From assembly GCA_029465975.1 (NCBI GenBank), contig CM055728.1, forward strand, positions 22,329,633 to 22,393,632: 64,000 nucleotides of DNA, in the 5' to 3' direction. The notes beneath the pieces are model-generated. The model was not told the DNA's origin and ran no database searches. It worked only from the letters and a program-made list of their open reading frames with translations. A program made the position numbers and the translations under genes. Position 1 is the stretch's first letter, and every line of letters begins with the position of its first letter. This stretch comes from Dallia pectoralis (lineage: Eukaryota; Chordata; Actinopteri; Esociformes; Umbridae). Positions 20,740-31,495 of the stretch are shown here, piece after piece.

Positions 20740-20792
20740 CCTCGCTCTCTCGCTCTCTCTCTCTCTCGCTCTCTCTCGCTCGCTCTCTCTCG

Positions 20793-20828
<36 letters not shown>
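20740..20828. repeat. (CT)n / CTCG microsatellite
   Basis: CTCTCT runs interrupted by CTCG, becoming pure (CT)n at the right. Confidence 0.95.
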
Positions 20829-20829
<1 letters not shown>

Positions 20830-22016
20830 ACATGTCAGTCTGATCTTAATGCGCCATTTCAGCGGTGCAACTGTGCAATGAGGGAAGGTAATGGCGCATG
20901 CTGGTGGCTCAATCGCCTCTGCTCATTGATAATAATGAAGACGAATGTCAAAACGTTAGCCGCTAGCGCCGTAATGGAGCGTCCGCTGGGCCGGGTGCGG
21001 AGGGAACGCGGCCCGAGGAGGGGGCGGTTCGGCTACAGATGCCGCACGGGTCGCGGTTGGGTCCTGCGTCGTCGAAACCATTCAGGGTCTAGACTCGTCG
21101 GTGGGACTTCGTCCGTCTCGTTCCCGTTGTAAATAGCTCCGGTGGTCCCAATGCGTTGTTTATTCTGTCAGTCGTTCTCTACCGAGGTGAGAGAATCTGT
21201 GTACATCTGGTTGGTTTTAAGCTTTTAACGCTCCAGTTTAAGTGGGTCTTATTGTATGTTAAAGAACAGGCAGTCTGGAGAGGACGACCGGGTTGCTGAC
21301 ATGGAAAACTGTCAGATGCAGCAGCGGCTGATAGAGACAGACTGCAAAGCCAGATGTGAGACGATGAATCGGAAGTGACATCACCGGGCATTCCGTTACT
21401 TCCCCTGATCCAACCCAAATGGGAAATTGTGATCAGCCTACTGATAGCATCCAGTAGACCGCACCGCCAAGTTCGAAGTAAACCTCACTGCCTACTATTT
21501 TAAAATTAGATTTCAACGTACATGCAGGCCTTTTAAACAACGCTGGGATTTGCCGATACAGTAAACTTTCCCCATTGTCTTTTCCTCAGTGGCGGGCCGG
21601 CATTGTTATTCATATATTTTATATTTGACTGTGGGCTCTGTTCGCACCTCTGTACCGCGCCTGCCTTTCCCTTTCAAATTACCTGAATGTGTTGGAGATA
21701 AGACCAATCTGTTTGTGATATTTTTAAAGCCCTGTTACCATGGCTATAACTCCGAACCTCCTGCTGGGAAGAAGGGGAGTCAATGAGGCTGTTCTGTCGC
21801 GAGGCACAGGAAATAGACCATTGTCCTATTTCATTCTGTTTCCTCTTTATTCACCTTGATACTATGGATAATAGGATGGAGGTGGACCCAGCTATGCAGA
21901 AACCGGGGAGTGGAAATATAAAGCACTTAATTTACACTTTCTGGTAAACGGCCAGTAATGCATAGTTTTCACACAGGCACTTTAATCATGCTGTAGTGTT
22001 TCTACAGTAATGCGTC
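20829..22016. other. Repeat-poor DNA with a CpG-rich patch
   Basis: About 1.2 kb free of tandem repeats. 20955-21110 is CpG-rich (GGAGCGTCCGCTGGGCCGGG and following). An open frame at 20878-21132 is arginine-rich and unrecognised. A conserved noncoding element or small CpG island is possible but unproven. Confidence 0.4.
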
Positions 22017-22606
22017 AGTGTGGCCACCATGGTGTAGTTAATGTGTTAGTGTTACTATATTAGTGTGTTAGTACTTCTATAGTAATGGGTTTGTGCTAAT
22101 ATAATAATATGTTAGAAGTACTATATAAATAGGTTTGTGCTACTATAATAATATGTTAGAAGTACTAAATTAATGGGTTTGTGCTACGATAGTAATGGGT
22201 TTGTGCTACTATAGTAATATGTTAGAAGTACTATATAAATAGGTTTGTGCTACTATAATAATATGTTAGAAGTATTATATTAATAGGTTTGTGCTACTGT
22301 AGTAATGTGTTAGAACTTCTATAGTAATGTGTTAGTACTATTATAGTAATGTGTTAGCACTACTATAGTAATATGTTAGCACTACTATAGTAATGTATTA
22401 GTACTACTATAATAATAACTATAGTAATGTGTTAGTACTACTATAGTAATATGTTAGCACTACTATAGTAATGTGTTAGTACTACTATAGTAATATGTTA
22501 GCACTACTATAGTAATATGTTAGTACTACTATAATAATATGTTAGTACTACTTTAGTAATGTGTTAGCACTACTATAGTAATATGTTAGTACTATTATAA
22601 TAATAT
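22017..22606. repeat. AT-rich minisatellite, about 22-bp unit, about 26 copies
   Basis: Degenerate copies of GTTAGTACTACTATAGTAAT with variation (GTTAGCACTAC, GTTTGTGCTAC, AGAAGTACTAT). The left half is more divergent than the right. Confidence 0.93.
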
Positions 22607-23570
22607 GTTTGTGTTGCTATCGTGTGTATCGGCGTGTTTCCACATCGGTGTGTTTTCACTGTATCCCATGGTTTTCTCTTTAAATGCGGTGTAATTAGGT
22701 TTCTGCTCTTCTTCATAATCACTCTGTAGCCGTTAAGCCATGTTCCTTCGGTTAATGGCGACCCTGCTATCACCACTTAAATCCACAGCAGGGTGGGGGG
22801 GCTCGTTTCAGGAGGAGACAGGAGAGGGTATGCGGAATTTGGGTAAGAGCCTGTCAAATCCCGTATACTATCGGTACTTTCACTCTTTCTTCATTTAATT
22901 GTCGCCCCTCCGCTATCTTGTCACGCTGAGAAGTTCCAGAACGATCGTATTCATATTGTGACAAGGAAGGGATGATGGGAAGGAGGGGAGGGTAGGAGAA
23001 AGAGAGAGAGAGAGAGGGAGAAAGGGAGGGTAAGGCCTGAGATCCCAACAACGGAGACCTCTGTTGTCTGATGCCGTGGACTTTGACTTCACTAAAATCT
23101 ATGGCCAAATCATAGCTGACATCGCCGACGCTTTTACCTCTGTACACTGTCAGTGGAGCGTTTTAACATCAGGAGGAGTTGTGTTGGAGTGTGGCCATCT
23201 TTCAACACATTTACCGTGAGATCACACTCACTGTTTAAGCTATTCTATATCTACACCATATGCTGCAGGCCACGTTGGCCCAGTGTTTTACCCTCTGGAG
23301 TATCTGGAGGCTGACACTAGCAACCAAATGATCGGTGGAACCGCCATTGTGTGATATTGCAGTAATTGGTTCAAGGACCTACATCGGGTGAAGTGCAAGT
23401 GGCTATTGGCACCCTTATTTTATATCCACAATCTCTGACCGTGACAACAGTCTAGTTCGCTATGGGGTGTCCTTTTGTTAGACAATACTGCCAGCTGTGC
23501 TGAAATTGGCATTCAACTTGAAATTCTGAAAGAGAATGGACAGCGTTCTCCCTTGCTTACACACGCTGAC
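22607..23570. other. Non-repetitive DNA with a purine tract
   Basis: Single-copy in appearance; GGGTGGGGGGGC at 22790-22802 and a GA-rich tract at 22976-23035. No exon recognised. Confidence 0.5.
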
Positions 23571-23645
23571 ACACACACACACACACACACACACGCTGAC
23601 ACAAACACACACACACACACACATCACATACATCACACGTACACA
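23571..23645. repeat. (CA)n microsatellite, compound
   Basis: Two (CA)n runs each preceded by ACACGCTGAC, then CATCACATACATCACACG. Confidence 0.93.
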
Positions 23646-24225
23646 TTTCTGTCACTCCTGGAGGCAGGTAGACATGGTCCGGGAGATTAGCTGTGATTCA
23701 TGGAGCATGTAAAAGAGGAGTGGACATAATATGACAGACAGAAATAGCCCGCGGCGATGCAGTGAGGCCTTCAATCTCCGTCTCTGAACTCATTGTGTTA
23801 AAACTAATAGAAATGAAAGAAGAAGTGGGCGGGCGCGTGAACCGGAAGTGTTTGGCACTAATGTGAGGAGGTAATGGGATGGCTTGTGAAGTCAGGTGAC
23901 CATACGAGCTCCACACAGGTTCTTCTACACGTGTGGATGGAGACAGTCAACCGGGCAACAGCCAGAGATGGGCCATCTGATAATGCGGGCCTGGTTCTGG
24001 GCAGCAGAACTAACCGCTACGCCTCACGTGCCATTCATTATCTCTGTGAGCGCTGAAGCTGCACTAAAGCAATGGAATTTGTCCTGCTTTTGATACAGCA
24101 CCCATGAGAATCGTCCTACACACACACACACACACACACTCACAGAACCTCATCACCTCCATATATGCAAAGATGATCAAGGAGGCAGTGAGGGAGGGAG
24201 TGGCCGGAAAAACGGAGGCGGAGTG
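23646..24225. other. Non-repetitive DNA
   Basis: Single-copy sequence with a (CA)n run at 24118-24140. Overlapping short open frames at 23874-24093 match nothing known to me. Confidence 0.5.
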
Positions 24226-24450
24226 TGACAGACAAGGCTGTGTTTGACAGTGTGTTTTAAAGGCTCTACTAGCCTACACTAGACAAGGCTGTGTTTGACA
24301 GGCTCTACTAGCCCACACTAGATAAGGCTGTTTGACAGGCTCTACTAGCCTACACTGACAGGCTCTACTAGCCTACACTGACAGGCTCTACTAGCCTACA
24401 CTGACAGGCTCTACTAGCCTACACTGACAGGCTCTACTAGCCTACACTGT
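24226..24450. repeat. Minisatellite, 23-bp unit with longer left units, about 8 copies
   Basis: Right part is TGACAGGCTCTACTAGCCTA CAC repeated; left units (24226-24330) carry an extra AGACAAGGCTGTGTT segment. Confidence 0.93.
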
Positions 24451-25088
24451 TTGGCCTGGGAGCTGTTACAACACACTCCAGTAAATCCAGAACAGCACTT
24501 AGGCCTCATGTTAATGAGTGACCTTCCCTGCTCATTGCCCTCTCTGACGATGAGGAGAAGTGCATTCAGCCTCACTACAGTGTTCCGACCTCACATTACA
24601 GTGATGGAGTCTAGACATGACGACAAACATGTGTTCGTCTCTAGGAGAAGTGGTATTGTACCAATGGGCACATCTGACAGCAGTTTTTCCACATGTCCTT
24701 CCTTTTCCAGCCAGAAAACTTTGTGACCTTTCCCTGATTTTATAAACATGGGCTGTAATGGGGATGAATTAGATGTTCAGTCAGTCGGGTCTGACTGAAC
24801 AGCACAAAGATGTGAACCGGGACCAGTTCAAAGTGTTCATGCTAAGCACACAGCTTTAGACGGACTCAAGTGCCTCTTGCACTCAGCTGTGTTGCGTCAG
24901 GGAGCCATGTGAGCCGGCTCTCCTCTTCACCAGAATCTGCCTTTTATAAGCTGTGTAGATACATGAGGATTCTGGATCCACCAAAGCCCATCCTCAGCAG
25001 ATACCTAATAACAGCAGGCTGCAGGCTCTCTTTCATCTTGTACACAGGGTCTTTGACCACGGGGTCAAAGTGGCTTTAGTTATGGAAT
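24451..25088. other. Non-repetitive DNA
   Basis: Nothing recognised; open frames are short and unconvincing. Confidence 0.5.
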
Positions 25089-26656
25089 TACTATATATAT
25101 ATATGTGTATATATGTGTATATATAGTGTATGTGTATGTATATATGTGTGTATATATGTGTGTATATATAGTGTATATGTATGTATATATGTGTGTATAT
25201 ATGTGTGTATATATAGTGTATATGTATGTATATATGTGTGTATAAATGTGTGTATATGTATGTATATATGTGTGTATATATGTGTGTGTATATATAGTGT
25301 ATATGTATGTATATATGTGTGTATATGTGTGTGTATATATAGTGTATATGTATGTATATATGTGTGTATATATGTGTGTATATGTATGTATATATGTGTG
25401 TATATATGTGTGTATATATGTGTGTATATGTATGTATATATGTGTGTATATATAGTGTATATGTATGTATATATGTGTGTATATATGTGTGTATATATGT
25501 GTGTATATGTATGTATATATGTGTGTATATATGTGTATATATAGTGTATATATGTGTATATGTGTATATATGTGTATATATAGTGTATATATGTGTATAT
25601 GTAGTGTGTATATAGTGTATATATAGTGTATATGTAGTGTATTTATAGTGTATATATCATGTATGTGTAGTATGTATGTAGTGTATATATAGTGTATTTA
25701 TAATGTATATATGATGTATATGTAGGTGTGTATATGTAGTGTATATATAGTGTGTATATAGGGTATAGATCATGTATATGTAGTGTATATATAGTGTGTA
25801 TATAGTGTATATATCATGTATATGTAGTAGTGTATATATAGTGTATATATAGTGTGTATATAGTGTATATATCATGTATATGTAGTAGTGTATATGTAGT
25901 GTATATATAGTGTGTATATAGTGTATATAGCGTGTATATGTAGTGTATATATAGTGTGTATATAGTGTATATAGCATGTATATGTAGTAGTGTATATGTA
26001 GTGTATATATAGTGTGTATATAGTGTATATAGCATGTATATGTAGTAGTGTATATGTAGTGTATATATCATGTAGTAGCATGTATATGTAGTAGTGTATA
26101 TGTAGTGTATATATAGTGTGTATATAGTGTATATAGCATGTATATGTAGTAGTGTATATGTAGTGTATATATAGTGTGTATATAGTGTATATAGCATGTA
26201 TATGTAGTAGTGTATATGTAGTGTATATATCATGTAGTAGCATGTATATGTAGTAGTGTATATGTAGTGTATATATAGTGTGTATATAGTGTATATAGCA
26301 TGTATATGTAGTAGTGTATATGTAGTGTATATATCATGTATATGTAGTGTGTATATAGTGTATATATAGTGTGTATATAGTGTATATATCATGTATATGT
26401 AGTAGTGTATATATAGTGTGTATATACTGCATATATCATGTATATGTGGTGTGTATATAGTGTATATATAGTGTATATATAGTGTGTATATAGTGTATAT
26501 ATCATGTATATGTAGTAGTGTATATGTAGTGTATATATAGTGTGTATATAGTGTATATAGCGTGTATATGTAGTGTATATATATATAGTGTGTATATACT
26601 GTATATATCATGTATATGTGGTGTGTATATAGTGTATATATAGTGTGTATATGGAG
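25089..26656. repeat. TA/TG-rich compound repeat, 1.57 kb
   Basis: Left part (to about 25660) consists of TATATATGTGTG and TATATAGTGTATATGTATG blocks. The right part is built from a roughly 58-bp unit (GTAGTAGTGTATATGTAGTG, TATATATAGTGTG, TATATAGTGTATATAGCATG). A larger block containing CATGTAGTAGCATG occurs around 26068 and again around 26229, about 161 bp apart. Frames of up to 305 codons (isoleucine, tyrosine, histidine, threonine only) are artefacts. Confidence 0.96.
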
Positions 26657-27666
26657 AGATGCAATATGAGGAGGGGTCGGTTCTATTCTGTAGCTGGTGT
26701 TATATATGTATAATATCTCCCAGTCCTCCACTCTCAGAAGACCTTGCCGTTACAAGTCTTCTCCTGGCTGAGGTAGTTCTCTGTTTAAAGGCTCTGTTTT
26801 CTCAGATCCTACTTCTAGCTGGACCGGACTCTCATCTTCTCTCGTCTCCCTGCTGTATCTCTCCTCCTGCTGGCCTTGAACACGTTCCCGCTTTCATCCG
26901 TTGAGAGGTGTGGGCGGGCTGTTGATGTTTAGGAGCCTCCCAGGGCTTTGCGGTGGAATCGCTTCATGACGTCAGCTCTTTTTGACTTGAAGCAGTCAGT
27001 GAGTTGTCCACCTGACGGACGCATCTGGAATGTATGAACACGTCTGCATTTGACGGGTCCCAATATCAAAGGACATTTTCCGCCAGGTCTGCAGAAATCT
27101 TTCCGTATCGATGTTAGCGGTGCAATGCATTTCTAAATTCTCCAACTCCATCTGTACATGTCTGATGTTCTTAGATGTAGCTTGTTTCAACTTCTTCCCT
27201 CATACAAGTTTAGCCTGTTTACTGTATCTCCTGCTCCAGATGAGGTGGTGTCTTCACGTCCATGTTTTATTAACTCGTGTGTAGTGAACGTGTAAGTGTC
27301 ATTTGCTGCTGCATTATTGCTTAATAACAGCAAAATCAAACCGTTCCGATGTTCCCACATCCGGCCTTCAGAAGCATGTTAATGAGCCGAGCTGGAGAGT
27401 TCAAAGAGAATGTTAAATTGTTTGTATAGACTTCCGTACTATGTAGCGTGGGCGACGCCGGTGATACTGATTGATATGGTGAGAGGGTTGAACATGAAAG
27501 TGTGAATTACCAGGAGGTTATGGAAGAAAACAGCAGGTTAAACCCTCAGGCTCCAGGCAACAGGGGAAACGCTTAGGAGACTCTTTATACATTCACCACC
27601 TCAAGCTCCACCTCAACAAGACAGGTTCACATGGAAGACCTGTGTGTGCCAAAGACCTCTCGTACT
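26657..27666. other. Non-repetitive DNA
   Basis: One kb with no tandem repeats. No splice-flanked coding segment is evident. Confidence 0.5.
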
Positions 27667-28092
27667 AATTACTCCATGGTGTCTAGTGATTACTCCATGG
27701 TGTCTAGTGATTACTCCATGGTGTCTAGTGATTACTCCATGGTGTCTAGTGATTACTCCATGGTGTCTAGTGATTACTCCATGGTGTGTAGTGATTACTC
27801 CATGGTGTGTAGTGATTACTCCAAGGTGTGTAGTGATTACTCCATGGTGTGTAGTGATTACTCCATGGTGTCTAGTGATTACTCCATGGTGTGTAGTGAT
27901 TACTCCATGGTGTGTAGTGATTACTCCATGGTGTGTAGTGATTACTCCATGGTGTGTAGTGATTACTCCAAGGTGATTTACTCCATGGTGTGTAGTGATT
28001 ACTCCATGGTGTCTAGTGATTACTCCATGGTGTCTAGTGATTACTCCATGGTGTGTAGTGATTACTCCATGGTGTGTAGTGATTACTCCATG
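27667..28092. repeat. Minisatellite, 21-bp unit, about 20 copies
   Basis: Unit GATTACTCCATGGTGTCTAG T with GTGTGTAG and CCAAGG variants. The first five copies have TCTAG and most later ones TGTAG, so variants cluster. Seven codons per unit keep frames open. Confidence 0.96.
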
Positions 28093-28796
28093 GGCTCTCT
28101 GCTGGTTGGACTCTGCTGGTTGTGCTCTCTGCTGGTTGGGCTCTACTGGTTGGGCTCTCTACTGGCTGGGCTCTACTCGTTGGACTCTGCTGGTTGGGCT
28201 CTACTGGTTCTGCTCTCTGCTGGTTGGGATCTCTACTGGTTGTGCTCTCTGCTGGTTGGGCTCTACTGGTTCTGCTCTCTGCTGGTTGGGCTCTACTTGT
28301 TGGACTCTGCTGGTTGGGCTCTACTGGTTGTGCTCTCTGCTGGTTAGACTCTACTGGCTGGGCTCTACTTGTTGGACCCTACTGGTTGGGCTCTACTGGT
28401 TGTGCTCTACTGGTTGGGCTCTCTGCTGGTTGGGCTCTACTGGTTGGGCTCTCTGCTGGTTGGGCTCTCTACTGGTTGTGCTCTACTGGTTGGGCTCTCT
28501 GCTGGTTGGGCTCTATTGGTTCTGCTCTCTGCTGGTTGGGCTCTCTACTGGTTGTGCTCTACTGGTTGGGCTCTCTGCTGGTTGGGCTCTACTGGTTGTG
28601 CTCTCTGCTGGTTAGACTCTACTGGCTGGGCTCTACTTGTTGGACTCTACTGGCTGGGCTCTACTTGTTGGACTCTGCTGGTTGGGCTCTACTGGTTGTG
28701 CTCTCTGCTGGTTAGACTCTACTGGCTGGGCTCTACTTGTTGGACTCTACTGGTTGGGCTCTACTGGTTGGACTCTCTGCTGGTTGGGCTCTACTG
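28093..28796. repeat. Minisatellite of 15- and 17-bp units, about 44 copies
   Basis: Mixed GGGCTCTACTGGTTG (15 bp) and GGGCTCTCTGCTGGTTG (17 bp) units with TGTGCTC, TCTGCTC and GGACTC variants. It starts inside the last copy of the 21-bp array (CTCCATGGGCTCTCTGC), so the two unrelated arrays share a border. Leucine/tryptophan-rich open frames in three phases are artefacts. Confidence 0.95.
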
Positions 28797-29202
28797 ATTT
28801 TAAAACAAATCTTCTGACACCCTGTGACTTTAAAGAGTATCTTAAACAATTCAAATGATATTGTGAGGATACTGTGACATGACTGTTTTCATTTTCTTCT
28901 GTTCTTCTTCACTCTATTTCCTGGTCTATGTTAGCCACATTGGTAGCCACATTCTCTACACAGGGATCTGGATCTTGCCTTGTGTTCACATTGCTTTTCA
29001 CTTGTTCCTTTACCTACTCTCCATTTCCCTGTATTTTGCTGCCCATTTCACTGATTCTTCTTTTGTTTTTGGCTGCGGGGGCTTTGCTGAAATGAAAGGG
29101 AAATTTAAAGGATTTTTTCTCCCTAAAAGCGACTGCTGAATATGTTCTGTCTGGTATGTACACACTCTGGTACTTGGTACTGTCATCCTGTGTAAATCTA
29201 TT
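28797..29202. other. Non-repetitive DNA
   Basis: Single-copy, T-rich; no exon recognised. Confidence 0.5.
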
Positions 29203-29204
29203 AT

Positions 29205-29251
<47 letters not shown>
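29203..29251. repeat. (AC)n microsatellite, about 24 repeats
   Basis: Uninterrupted AC run. Confidence 0.97.
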
Positions 29252-29254
<3 letters not shown>

Positions 29255-30120
29255 ACAACACTTACACAACATGTGTGAACACACAGACACAGTGCCACTT
29301 ATTGTCCTTATTAACACATCATGAACCCGAGGTAAATAAACACACACCCAAAGTGCAAATGTACACAGAAACAGTACAAACAGAACAATACTTTATTTTC
29401 AACAAATGGAACCTGTTCTTGCCAAAAAAGCTGGGTTAAAGAAAGCAAATAAAAAATCGGGTTTAGATAAAAAATAATCCAAAAAAGTAGATGATAGTGA
29501 GTGAGAAAAACATTGATGAAAAGGAGAAGAGAGAGAGAGGTGGGGAGGGAGGGGGAAGTGCTGAGCGAGGAGGAGAGAAAGCCAGAATGAACGATATATA
29601 GCCCCGGGCAAACCGAAAACAATTGTTACACTGTCTTCCATAACCCACTTCAACCTTAAACAGCAGATTTTTTTTCACTCAATTAATTTCTACACATTGG
29701 AGCAAGGGGCCTCGGCTGAAAGAAAGAAAGGGTTTTATACGCTGCAGCCTTCCACAGGCAGATCTGGGATACACAGTGGGAGACTACAGAGCAGGATACA
29801 GAATTATAAAAACATGACGTTATACAGCGGCACAATTTAGTTCTTGTGTTCTTATGGAAGCCTTTTATTTTACCCTTTTATGGAACATATTCCTTTAGAC
29901 AACATTTTACATTTATATTACTAATTTGGTTATTTTCTAGTATTCATGATTTTGTCAGGGATCACGCTGTAAATCTTTACATAAACATTCACCGTATTCT
30001 TTCTATGCAAAGCTCATTTAAACCTTCAACCTTAAGACAGTCAACAGGAAATACTGCTGATGCAAAATGTCAGAGAAGATTGTATGAATCTGCATTTAAA
30101 TAATAATCGCAAAGAAGACG
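29252..30120. other. Non-repetitive, A/T-rich DNA
   Basis: A purine patch lies at 29510-29580. Several T-rich overlapping open frames are compositional. No element recognised. Confidence 0.5.
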
Positions 30121-30430
30121 ATTTAAAGGTTCATACACTTATTTAAAGGTTCATACACCTATTTATAGGTTCATAAACATATTTAAAAGTTTATAATTTT
30201 ATTTAAAGGTCCATGACCCTGTTTAAAGGTCAATAAACCTCTTTAAAGGTCCCTAAACCTAATTAAATGTTCATAAACCTATTTAAAGTTCCATGACCCT
30301 GTTTAAAGGTCTGTGAACATGTTTAAAGGTTCATAAACCTATTTACAAGTTCATAACCCTATTTAAATGTTCATAAACCTATTTACAAGTTCATAACCCT
30401 ATTTAAAGGTTCATAAACCTATTTTAAGGT
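30121..30430. repeat. Degenerate minisatellite, 20-bp unit, about 15 copies
   Basis: Unit ATTTAAAGGTTCATAAACCT with many substitutions; an old-looking array compared with most others here. Confidence 0.92.
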
Positions 30431-30658
30431 ATCTGACTGATCACTTAACAAAACTATTGATTTTTAATCCGTAGACTTTCCACAGGGTCAGGTGACCTCT
30501 ATGTGACCTCTGTGACCTCATTCAGCTCAGTAGGATGTCTGGTCAACTTAGCAACACACAGTCACAGATTGTGTTTAAGAGGACGAACAACCACTCTTCA
30601 TAAAACCTTTGGTTTCAGATGTACCTGTCATTATTTCAAACTAAGGTGTTTCAAACTA
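30431..30658. other. Non-repetitive DNA
   Basis: Spacer; nothing recognised. Confidence 0.5.
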
Positions 30659-30836
30659 AGTGTGTGTCCATGTAGAGAGGACAGTGTGTGGCCATGTAGA
30701 GAGGACAGTGTGTGTCCATGTAGAGAGGACAGTGTGTGGCCATGTAGAGAGGACAGTGTGTGGCCATGTAGAGACGACAGTGTGTGTCCATGTAGAGAGG
30801 ACAGTGTGTGGCCATGTAGAGACGACAGTGTGTGTC
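30659..30836. repeat. Minisatellite, 24-bp unit, about 7 copies
   Basis: TGTGTGTCCATGTAGAGAGG ACAG and TGTGTGGCCATGTAGAGAGG ACAG copies alternate, with GAGACG in the later ones. Abuts the next array. Confidence 0.95.
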
Positions 30837-30840
30837 CAGA

Positions 30841-31495
30841 TGATTCAGATGTTGATCCAAATTATTAGATGGAATAGTGCTCTCCTTATGGTGATTCAGA
30901 TGTTGATCTGGGTTATCAGATGGAATAGTGCTCTCCTTATGGTGATTCAGATGTTGATCTGAGTTATTAGATGGAATAGTGCTCTCCTTATGGTGATTCA
31001 GATGTTGATCTGGGTTATTAGATGGAATAGTGCTCTCCTTATGGTGATTCAGATGTTGATCTGGGTTATCAGATTGAATAGTGATCTCCTTATGGTGATT
31101 CAGATGTTGATCTGAGTTATTAGATGGAATAGTGCTCTCCTTATGGTGATTCAGATGTTGATCTGAGTTATTAGATGGAATAGTCTCTCCTTATGGTGAT
31201 TCAGATGTTGATCTGGGTTATCAGATGGAATAGTGCTCTCCTTATGGTGATTCAGATGTTGATCTGGGTTATCAGATGGAATAGTGCTCTCCTTATGGTG
31301 ATTCAGATGTTGATCTGGGTTATCAGATGGAATAGTGCTCTCCTTATGGTGATTCAGATGTTGATCTGGGTTATTAGATGGAATAGTGCTCTCCTTATGG
31401 TGATTCAGATGTTGATCTGAGTTATTAGATGGAATAGTGCTCTCCTTATGGTGATTCAGATGTTGATCTGGGTTATCAGATGGAATAGTGCTCTC
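30841..31495. repeat. Minisatellite, 51-bp unit, about 13 copies
   Basis: Unit holds ATTCAGATGTTGATCTGGGT, TATTAGATGGAATAGTGCTC and TCCTTATGGTG. Two common sites vary: GGGTTAT/GAGTTAT and TATTAG/TATCAG. One copy lacks GC near 31185. Seventeen codons per unit keep frames open on both strands, including a 198-codon minus frame that ends in unrecognised flanking sequence. Confidence 0.96.

Noticed and set aside
25113..26731. Frames of up to 305 codons of Ile/Tyr/His/Thr
   Set aside because: TA/TG-rich repeat translated; compositional artefact.
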